A stretch of DNA of 6,550 nt from RGIG4097 sp964367645. GTDB taxonomy: Bacteria > Bacillota > Clostridia > Christensenellales > CAG-917. Below the pieces are notes generated by a model. The model saw only the letters and a list, made by a program, of their open reading frames with translations, did not search any database and was not told the DNA's origin. The stretch lies in contig CAYIYN010000077.1 of assembly GCA_964367645.1 (NCBI GenBank), positions 1 to 6,550 on the forward strand, given 5' to 3'. The position numbers were made by a program, and so were the translations under genes. Within the stretch, counting starts at the first letter, position 1. Every line of letters starts with the position of its first letter. Below are positions 1-4,651 of the stretch, piece after piece.

Positions 1-642
1 ATATTCCGCTCCTCTAAATTGCTCTTGCAACGCCGTTTTCAGCGCAGAAACAAATTGCTCCGCCGTCACATTCGGATTGATTGATTTTAGATTAGTAACT
101 CTGCTTTTAACGCTTTTCACCGCTTTTTTTGCAAACTTCTCGTTTGGCGGAGTAAGATATTTTGACACTTGCTCGGCAGCAGAATTGATTAGCATTGTAC
201 CATGGTGAAATTCCCTTCCGTCTTTTTTGTAATAGGCACTGCCGCCTATTTTAAAGCCGTTGACTTCAATGTCGTTACGTCCGGAAAACGACGCGTCTAT
301 GCCAAGCGATTTCAACGCGGAAAGTACGATTTTAAGATTTGTATCAACGCTAAAATCTCTGGATTTTGCGATAAAAGTATAATTGACGTTGCCAAGATTA
401 TGAAAAACCGCTCCGCCTCCCGATAGGCGGCGGGCAAGCAAGCCTTTTTCGGATTCAAGCAAATCAACTCTGCATTCGGACTGCGCGTCTTGGTTTCTGC
501 CGATGACGACGGCATTATCGTTTGACCAAATATAGAGTGTCAATTCGCCGTCGCATACGCTGTCGAACAGGGCTTTTTCCACCCCCTGATTGACAAACAC
601 GTTAGTGCTGTCCGTTTCGACAACCGTAAGCATTGTTATCAT
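1..642 (-). CDS. lplA: Lipoate-protein ligase A, 3' end cut by the window edge
   Basis: LplA activates lipoate with ATP to lipoyl-AMP and transfers it to a lysine of lipoyl domains (E2 subunits, GcvH) in the cytoplasm. Visible from the ATG at 642: 214 residues, open to base 1; full members are about 330 residues, so the C-terminal third is outside. Family motifs are clear: RRLSGGGAVFH at residues 71-81 (lipoyl-AMP pocket), SGRND at 120-124, KIGGSAYY at 131-138 with K131 in the place of the adenylate-binding lysine, HHGTML at 146-151, and SRVTN at 180-184. The start is ambiguous between ATG 642 and ATG 633, which are in frame. I chose 642 because the N-terminus then matches the length of E. 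coli LplA and because the promoter places +1 there. Neither start has a Shine-Dalgarno at usable distance. The gene is separated from upp by the upp terminator, so it is probably transcribed on its own. Confidence 0.93.
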   Translation of the reverse strand, partial: MITMLTVVETDSTNVFVNQGVEKALFDSVCDGELTLYIWSNDNAVVIGRNQDAQSECRVDLLESEKGLLARRLSGGGAVFHNLGNVNYTFIAKSRDFSVDTNLKIVLSALKSLGIDASFSGRNDIEVNGFKIGGSAYYKKDGREFHHGTMLINSAAEQVSKYLTPPNEKFAKKAVKSVKSRVTNLKSINPNVTAEQFVSALKTALQEQFRGAEY

Positions 643-650
643 AGATAACA
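634..650. promoter_or_regulatory. Perfect inverted repeat over the lplA start (candidate operator)
   Basis: TGTTATC-ATA-GATAACA is a perfect 7-bp inverted repeat with a 3-bp centre. It begins at the last base of the -10 and spans the predicted +1 and the first codons of lplA. A protein bound here would block open complex formation. I do not recognise a known regulator for this site; a chance palindrome of this quality at this exact place is unlikely but possible. Confidence 0.45.
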
Positions 651-678
651 GTATATCAAACGCCCTTATAATCTGCAA
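650..678 (-). promoter_or_regulatory. lplA promoter, predicted to give a leaderless mRNA
   Basis: On the minus strand the -35 TTGCAG (678-673), a 17-bp spacer and the -10 TATACT (655-650) form a good sigma-A promoter. The expected start, 7-8 bases past the -10, is 643-642, the A of the first lplA ATG. The only SD-like stretch, AAGGG at 667-663, lies within the promoter spacer and would not be in this transcript. Confidence 0.65.
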
Positions 679-774
679 GTGGAAGATTAAAAATGTGCCT
701 TTTTTATAAAAATAATCGCTTTTTAAAAAGCCTTAATATAGGAATTTGATTGTCGTTAAGAATGTGAATTGTGC

Positions 775-806
775 GATAAAAAAGTACCCGAAAAAACGGG
801 TACTTT
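775..806 (-). terminator. Intrinsic terminator of uraA-upp
   Basis: Minus-strand stem AAAGTACCCG / CGGGTACTTT (10 bp, perfect, 806-797 with 790-781) closes a loop of six U. The T's ending the stem run on into TTT (780-778), giving a six-base U tract. It lies 36 bases past the upp stop codon and separates the salvage operon from lplA. The plus-strand reading (CTTTATTG after the stem) is weaker. Confidence 0.92.
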
Positions 807-842
807 ATTGTAAATTGACTGCTATTTCTGTTTCGGCGTCTG

Positions 843-1481
843 TTATTTAGTGCCGAACAAACGGTCGCCTGCATCTCCCAAGCCGGGGAGGATATAGCCA
901 ACGTCGTTTAATTGTCGGTCAAGAGTGGAAACGTAAATTTTGACGTCCGGGTGAGCGGCGGTGACGGCTTCAATGCCTTCGGGCGCTCCGATGATGTTCA
1001 TAAGGCGGATATCTTTGCAGCCTCGTTGCTTTAAGAAATTGATTGCTGCGACAGCACTGCCACCCGTTGCAAGCATCGGGTCAAGCAAAATTGCAATGCT
1101 GTTTTCAATGCCTACGGGCAGTTTGCAATAATACTCGTGCGGTTCAAGCGTTTCTTCGTCACGATAAAGCCCGATATGCCCCACCCTCGCAGTCGGGAAA
1201 AGGGTGTGCACTCCGTTCACCATTCCAAGTCCTGCGCGGAGTATAGGAACGATTGAAACCGCGTTGTCGGCAACCATTGTCTGTTCTGTGAGTTCAAGTG
1301 GAGTTTTCACCATGACTTTTTTTGTGGGAACGTCTTTAAACGCTTCATAAACCATAAGCGTGGTGATTTCTTCGACCAGCTCTCTGAATTCTTTCATACT
1401 GGTTTTTTCGTCACGTAAAATTGCCACCTTATGGCGGATAAGCGGATGGTCGAAAATTGTAACATTGTCATATTGTTTCAT
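843..1481 (-). CDS. upp: Uracil phosphoribosyltransferase
   Basis: Upp converts uracil and PRPP to UMP and pyrophosphate in the cytoplasm, the single-step salvage of uracil. The protein has 212 residues, normal for the family (about 208-210), and looks intact. Motifs: ILRAGLGM at 80-87; the PRPP-binding loop LLDPMLATGGSA at 132-143, with the acidic residue and TGG typical of type I phosphoribosyltransferases; and the C-terminal uracil-binding segment GYILPGLGDAGDRLFGT at 195-211. The ATG is preceded by GAGGA (1490-1486) with 4 bases between. The stop codon is followed at once by the operon terminator. It lies 73 bases downstream of the uraA stop, so import and phosphoribosylation are co-transcribed. 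Identification is near certain. Confidence 0.98.
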   Translation of the reverse strand: MKQYDNVTIFDHPLIRHKVAILRDEKTSMKEFRELVEEITTLMVYEAFKDVPTKKVMVKTPLELTEQTMVADNAVSIVPILRAGLGMVNGVHTLFPTARVGHIGLYRDEETLEPHEYYCKLPVGIENSIAILLDPMLATGGSAVAAINFLKQRGCKDIRLMNIIGAPEGIEAVTAAHPDVKIYVSTLDRQLNDVGYILPGLGDAGDRLFGTK

Positions 1482-1499
1482 ATTGTCCTCGCAACGGTA

Positions 1500-1525
1500 G
1501 GGAACCGCCTTTTAAAGCGGTTCCC
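1500..1525 (-). other. Intercistronic hairpin between uraA and upp
   Basis: GGGAACCGC / GCGGTTCCC is a perfect 9-bp GC-rich stem with an 8-base loop. It sits in the 73-base gap between the uraA stop and the upp ribosome binding site, ending 9 bases upstream of GAGGA. On the minus strand it is followed by TACCGTTG, so it lacks the U tract of a terminator. Likely roles are protection of the uraA mRNA 3' end, an RNA-processing boundary, or damping of upp expression; the sequence does not decide. Confidence 0.7.
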
Positions 1526-1554
1526 AACCTTTAATCTTTGAAATTGAGTTGAAA

Positions 1555-3123
1555 TTATACTTCGGGATTTTCCGATTCTTCGACTGCCTCTACGGCTTCG
1601 GATTCTGATGATAAGTTGGGTTCAACAACGGAGCTGACTGCCGCCGCCGGCAAGGAGTCGCCGTCCTCTACATCTTCGCCTTTACCGAGTTTGCTCTTTT
1701 CAATTTTATTCAAAATTGCATATGTGACAATGCCGAGGATAAGTGCGGCTGCGATTGACGTCACTGTGATGGTTTTTTCCACTGTGCCGTCACCTGCTAT
1801 TACATAAGGAATCTTTATTGCTAGACCGCCGATACCTGCGATAAGGATAGCGGATACGACAAACAAATTCTTGTTTTCGCCAAGGTCGATGTCTTTGAAC
1901 ATTCTAAGACCGCTGACTGCGATAAATCCGTACAGGGTGAGGCAAACGCCGCCCATTACGCAGTTAGGAATGGTTTGAAGCAGTGCCATTATCGGTGTGA
2001 CAAATGATACAACTATGCACATTATCGCCGCGACAAAAATGGTGCGAACAGATGCGTTTCTGGTGATAGCCACGCAACCCACGGACTCGCCGTAAGTGGT
2101 GTTGGGGCAGATACCGAAGATGGTGCCGACTATGGAGCCAACACCGTCGCCAAGCAATGTCTTTTCAAGTCCGGGTTCGCCTTCAACAAGGTCGCGCTCG
2201 ATGATGGAACTGAGGTTCTTGTGGTCTGCGATGTGCTCTGCAAACACGACGAATGCAACGGGAAGGAAGGCGATTGCAACTTCTGCGACGCCGGCGCCGT
2301 TAAGCAAAACAGCGTTTTCGTTGGCCGCAAGTATGTTCTCTCCCACGCCGCCGTTGACAAGCTCTTTGATTGCTTCGATGAGCGCAAAGTCGGGATAGTT
2401 CAAGAATGCGGTGATGCCGACAAAGCCTCCGTCTGTATTTACGAAATTTGTGATGAGAGGGGTAAAATTGATAACCTTGAGATAAGAGATGTCAAAAGCG
2501 TATCCAAAGATAGAGAAGAAGGCCGCCGCGGCATAGCCTACTACGATACCGATGATGAAAGGTATCAATTTCATTGATTTGTATTTTTTCTGTGTGGAGC
2601 AAATAACGACCGTGAGGAAGGTAATAAGTCCGCAAAGAAGACCGATAAGGTTGTAACTGCCGTTAACAATGTCACTGTCAGCAGAAACCATTTGTCCCAT
2701 TGCACTGCCGGCTAAGGTAAGTCCGATAAGGGCGACCGTTGGTCCGATTATGATAGGAGGCATAAGTTTGGAAACCCATTTTGTGCCAACGAAGTGAATG
2801 ACTATCGCTATAACCACATAAACAAGACCGGCAAAAATCGCGCCGACAATTATACCAAGATAACCAAAAGCGACCGCCGTACCCAATGACCCTAGGAAAG
2901 CAAACGAACTTCCGAGGAAGACGGGGCTCTTGAATTTTGTGAACAGCAGATAAACCATAGTGCCAAGGCCTGCGCCCAAAAGCGCGGCAGGTATCTGCAT
3001 CGGCAAGCCGATGATTTTTGGCACCAAAATTGTTGCCGCCATGATGGCAAGCACTTGTTGCAACGCGAAGATGAGCAATTTCCCAAACTTGGGCTTGTCT
3101 TCGACATCATAGATCATTTTCAT
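1555..3123 (-). CDS. uraA: Uracil permease, NCS2 (nucleobase-ascorbate) family
   Basis: This inner-membrane transporter takes up uracil, probably with protons. The start is ATG 3123, with GGAGAG (3137-3132) 8 bases upstream; the frame is open 21 codons further up, but that stretch is leader. The product has 522 residues with many hydrophobic segments between about residues 15 and 470. Family features: GSSFAF near residue 71; FAEHIADHKN with E296, in the position of the substrate/proton glutamate of E. coli UraA; and the NCS2 signature PNTTYGESVGCVAITR at 340-355 with E346 as the second key glutamate. QTIP-x3-MGG follows at about 383-391, as in UraA. It is about 90 residues longer than E. coli UraA. 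The excess lies partly in an insertion before E296 (about 225-275) and partly in a hydrophilic, acidic tail (about 475-522). Uracil specificity is supported by co-transcription with upp; xanthine or purine transport is the alternative. Confidence 0.94.
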   Translation of the reverse strand: MKMIYDVEDKPKFGKLLIFALQQVLAIMAATILVPKIIGLPMQIPAALLGAGLGTMVYLLFTKFKSPVFLGSSFAFLGSLGTAVAFGYLGIIVGAIFAGLVYVVIAIVIHFVGTKWVSKLMPPIIIGPTVALIGLTLAGSAMGQMVSADSDIVNGSYNLIGLLCGLITFLTVVICSTQKKYKSMKLIPFIIGIVVGYAAAAFFSIFGYAFDISYLKVINFTPLITNFVNTDGGFVGITAFLNYPDFALIEAIKELVNGGVGENILAANENAVLLNGAGVAEVAIAFLPVAFVVFAEHIADHKNLSSIIERDLVEGEPGLEKTLLGDGVGSIVGTIFGICPNTTYGESVGCVAITRNASVRTIFVAAIMCIVVSFVTPIMALLQTIPNCVMGGVCLTLYGFIAVSGLRMFKDIDLGENKNLFVVSAILIAGIGGLAIKIPYVIAGDGTVEKTITVTSIAAALILGIVTYAILNKIEKSKLGKGEDVEDGDSLPAAAVSSVVEPNLSSESEAVEAVEESENPEV

Positions 3124-3168
3124 AATAAATACTCTCCATTTATTTATTTTGTTTTTTTGTTCCGTTCT

Positions 3169-3201
3169 AAAAAAAAATGTCCCCAAAAAAGGAACACTTT
3201 T
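3169..3201 (-). terminator. Attenuator: terminator hairpin inside the uraA leader
   Basis: On the minus strand UGUUCC (3196-3191) pairs with GGGACA (3183-3178), one G-U included, across a 7-base loop. With one bulged G, AAAA (3201-3198) can extend on UUUU. Nine T's (3177-3169) follow. It lies between the uraA promoter and the uraA start, downstream of a short reading frame, so it can end transcription before uraA. The 5' arm UGUUCC can alternatively pair perfectly with GGAACA at 3163-3158. The stem is short, so partial termination is expected. Confidence 0.72.
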
Positions 3202-3207
3202 ATTTAT

Positions 3208-3288
3208 CTATTTTTGAAAAAAGAGGATGGGCGTCACATATGCCCTTTCAGTGCGAATGCCTTTTTGAATGTTGTGCATTGCGAACAT
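3208..3288 (-). CDS. Leader peptide of the uraA-upp operon, 26 residues
   Basis: This reading frame starts at ATG 3288, with AAGGAG (3302-3297) exactly 8 bases upstream, as good a ribosome binding site as any in the window. It encodes MFAMHNIQKG at the start and TPILFFQK at the end, then TAG (3210-3208). I recognise no protein family and expect none: size and position fit a regulatory leader peptide. The frame runs through a weak hairpin (GGGC 3245-3242 / GCCC 3232-3229) and the U6 tract 3222-3217. Its stop codon is 6 bases before the attenuator arm, so a terminating ribosome would cover that arm. There is no run of one amino acid's codons, which argues against sensing a charged tRNA. Translation is inferred, not shown. 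Confidence 0.62.
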   Translation of the reverse strand: MFAMHNIQKGIRTERAYVTPILFFQK

Positions 3289-3345
3289 GGTCCTCTCTCC
3301 TTATATTCACGCACGCGCTGACGCGCCTACGCTCAAACTAGAAAA

Positions 3346-3374
3346 AGAATATCACACCGCACAGAATTTTACAA
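3346..3374 (-). promoter_or_regulatory. Promoter of the uraA-upp operon
   Basis: Minus strand: -35 TTGTAA (3374-3369), 17-bp spacer, -10 TATTCT (3351-3346) preceded by TGA, giving an extended -10. The expected +1 is the A at about 3339, so the leader is about 215 bases. A small GC stem (CGCG 3325-3322 / CGCG 3317-3314) would lie near the 5' end of the RNA. Confidence 0.68.
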
Positions 3375-3386
3375 GAACTTTTTATC

Positions 3387-3415
3387 AAAAAACACAATAT
3401 TTTGTGGTTTTTTTT
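3387..3415. terminator. AT-rich, probably bidirectional terminator after the radical SAM gene
   Basis: CACAA (3393-3397) and TTGTG (3402-3406) form the core stem with a TATT loop. Flanking A6 (3387-3392) and T8 (3408-3415) tracts extend it past one bulged G. It begins directly at the radical SAM stop codon and ends 13 bases before the uraA -35, so on the minus strand it insulates the two units. The stem is AT-rich and may be leaky. Confidence 0.6.
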
Positions 3416-4252
3416 CTATCTGCCCAAAACTTCACACAACTCTTCCAAATCGAATGAGGGCACATAATCTTCTATTGCGCTGTCCAAATCCTGCGAAAAT
3501 CCGTTTGTCAACCCCGCTTTGTAAAAACACTCTATTGCGCTGTCATATTCACTTTGATTTAGTCGGCGGCTAAGCACAGAATGAGTCGCGACCGCGGGTG
3601 TTGGGAAATATTGCCCCATAAGGCTGACATACATACTCATGTCGATTTCTGCAATTCTGTTTAGGACTCCTTGCGTGTTTTTAAGTCCGCACGGCAAAAC
3701 CAAATGACGAACGATAACACCTTTTAAAAGCATCCCTTCATCGTCAAAAACGTCTATCGGTTGTTGACGGCGCATTTCTTTTATGGCTTCGGTTGCCACT
3801 TCAAAGTATTTTGGTGCGCCTGAATAATTCACCGCCAGCGTTTCATCGCTATACTTAAAATCAGGCAACCATACGTCAACCAGACCTTCAAGTTTCTTTA
3901 GATTCGCAACCGTTTCGTATCCGTTGCTGTTCCACACAATCGGCACTTTAATCGTTTCTTTTGCTTTATTAAGTGCCTTTACAAGCAAGTTTATATCTGC
4001 GGGCGGAGTAACAAGATTTATGTTTTCAGCTCCCTTTTCCACCAAATATTCCATACATTTGATAAGTTCGTCAAGTGTTATCTCGACACCTTTTCCCGTG
4101 TGAGAAATTTCGTAATTTTGGCAAAACAGACAGCGCATATTGCAACCGCCAAAAAAGATTGTTCCGCTGCCGCCGTCGCCGGAGATACAAGGTTCCTCAA
4201 AACGGTGAAGTCCGACTCTTGCTATTTTGAATGTTTGGTTTTTGGCAGACAA
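3416..4252 (-). CDS. PflA-like radical SAM protein, TTG start
   Basis: This is a radical SAM enzyme of the PflA-like group (COG1313 type); its substrate is unknown. The start is TTG 4252: AAGGAGG (4265-4259) lies 6 bases upstream and only from here does the protein resemble the family (KIARVGLHRFEEPCISG). The frame is open to a GTG at 4375, but that stretch overlaps another gene in a different frame. The product has 278 residues. The [4Fe-4S]/SAM motif is C37-x3-C41-x2-C44 in GGCNMRCLFCQNYE. Further family stretches are NINLVTPP, VWNSNGYE, VDVWLPDFKY, GVIVRHLVLPCGL and SLMGQYFPTPA near the C-terminus. Odd point: many relatives begin with a cysteine-rich CxLCPRxC segment of about 25 residues; here it is absent, leaving only C22 before the SAM motif. 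It is translationally coupled to the 41-codon gene just upstream. Cytoplasmic, oxygen-sensitive chemistry is expected. Confidence 0.9.
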   Translation of the reverse strand: MSAKNQTFKIARVGLHRFEEPCISGDGGSGTIFFGGCNMRCLFCQNYEISHTGKGVEITLDELIKCMEYLVEKGAENINLVTPPADINLLVKALNKAKETIKVPIVWNSNGYETVANLKKLEGLVDVWLPDFKYSDETLAVNYSGAPKYFEVATEAIKEMRRQQPIDVFDDEGMLLKGVIVRHLVLPCGLKNTQGVLNRIAEIDMSMYVSLMGQYFPTPAVATHSVLSRRLNQSEYDSAIECFYKAGLTNGFSQDLDSAIEDYVPSFDLEELCEVLGR

Positions 4253-4253
4253 G

Positions 4254-4379
4254 TCATGCCTCCTTGTCCAATTTGACCAGTACTTCGTTATAGCGCACAA
4301 GCCATTTTGCCAGGCGTTTTTCAATGAGTGACCCCAAATGAAGCGACAGCCCGCGCTTTGAAACGGAGATTTCACTCAT
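4254..4379 (-). CDS. Small protein of 41 residues, upstream of and coupled to the radical SAM gene
   Basis: ATG 4379 is preceded by AGGAG (4392-4388) with 8 bases between, and the frame ends in TGA at 4256-4254, one base before the TTG start of the radical SAM gene. The end of this frame contains the AAGGAGG used by that gene, a classic coupling layout. The product starts MSEISVSKRG and continues with alternating charged and hydrophobic residues (SLIEKRLAKWLVRYNEVLVKL), suggesting one amphipathic helix. It has no cysteine and no membrane segment, and I do not recognise it. It is the first reading frame after the promoter at 4403-4431. It could be a partner or substrate of the radical SAM enzyme, or simply a translated leader that loads ribosomes. 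A real translated frame is likely; a function is unproven. Confidence 0.6.
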   Translation of the reverse strand: MSEISVSKRGLSLHLGSLIEKRLAKWLVRYNEVLVKLDKEA

Positions 4380-4402
4380 TGGTACTTCTCCTACTCAAAA
4401 AA

Positions 4403-4431
4403 ATTATACTCGTCGAAGATGTTAAATGCAA
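4403..4431 (-). promoter_or_regulatory. Promoter of the small protein / radical SAM pair
   Basis: Minus strand: -35 TTGCAT (4431-4426), 17-bp spacer, perfect -10 TATAAT (4408-4403). Expected +1 is about 4396, leaving a 17-base leader that holds little more than the AGGAG site of the 41-codon gene. Confidence 0.75.
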
Positions 4432-4458
4432 TAGCGGACTGAACCTAAACCGGCCTAT

Positions 4459-4495
4459 GAAAACGGCTCGCACAAGTGTGAGCCGTAAATTTTTT
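4459..4495. terminator. Stem-loop terminator in the spacer after the CofE-like gene
   Basis: ACGGCTC / GAGCCGT (4463-4469 with 4480-4486) plus three inner pairs closes a CAAG loop, about 10 bp. On the plus strand AAA and six T's follow (4490-4495). On the minus strand only TTTTC follows. The gene that needs a terminator is the CofE-like gene on the minus strand, where the U tract is short; the plus reading would protect against antisense transcription from the left. Confidence 0.6.
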
Positions 4496-4559
4496 CGTAT
4501 CATTCCTCTCGCTGCCGGACGATTTTATTCGGCTGTCATTAAAAATTCTACGACAGTTG

Positions 4560-4604
4560 TTCGCCTTGTGCCGCCTGTGGAAACCCCATAGCGGCAACGG
4601 CGAA
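4560..4604 (-). other. Long imperfect hairpin in the CofE-like gene 3' region
   Basis: Outer arms TTCGCC / GGCGAA and inner arms TGCCGC / GCGGCA, separated by a small asymmetric internal loop, fold about 45 bases into one hairpin. There is no U tract after it. It is followed by a shorter stem CTGTC / GACAG (4534-4557). Together with the terminator at 4463-4486, the spacer 4396-4638 holds only structure; I see no supported protein gene in it. Confidence 0.5.
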
Positions 4605-4610
4605 TTTCAT

Positions 4611-4651
4611 TGCGATTTAATTTGACGCACAGTGCGACTTAATCTGACGCA
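4611..4651. repeat. Two direct copies of a 19-bp repeat at the CofE-like gene 3' end
   Basis: Plus strand TGCGATTTAATTTGACGCA (4611-4629) and TGCGACTTAATCTGACGCA (4633-4651) match at 17 of 19 positions, separated by CAG. Each copy starts with TGCG and ends with CGCA. The second copy contains the stop codon of the CofE-like gene, so that gene's last codons lie inside a repeat. Origin by local duplication is the simplest reading; a tandem binding site is possible. Confidence 0.75.

Noticed and set aside
202..515. Frames inside lplA on both strands
   Set aside because: The uninterrupted lipoate ligase frame with family motifs accounts for this stretch.
718..731. 14-bp palindrome GCTTTTTAAAAAGC
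   Set aside because: Perfect but AT-rich and without loop or U tract in a useful place; could be chance or part of an upstream AT-rich element.
1554..1559. TATAAT on the minus strand at the uraA stop, as an internal upp promoter
   Set aside because: No acceptable -35 at 16-18 bp; likely a by-product of the stop codon context.
2096..2577. Plus- and minus-strand frames overlapping uraA
   Set aside because: They are shadows of the permease gene in other frames; no recognisable motif or separate expression signal.
3124..3186. Longer uraA frame starting at 3186
   Set aside because: It begins inside the attenuator region and has no ribosome binding site; ATG 3123 has GGAGAG at 8 bases and starts where family similarity begins.
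3289..3300. PyrR binding element in the uraA leader
   Set aside because: AGAGAGG matches the loop core, but it is explained by the ribosome binding site and I cannot draw the conserved flanking stems; kept only as an alternative to test.
4253..4375. Longer radical SAM frame from GTG 4375
   Set aside because: The first 41 codons show no family similarity, lack an SD at proper distance for GTG, and overlap the small gene that has one; TTG 4252 has AAGGAGG at 6 bases.
4328..4591. Plus-strand frame of 87 codons in the spacer
   Set aside because: No ribosome binding site, crosses the terminator stem and a minus-strand promoter, low-complexity product.
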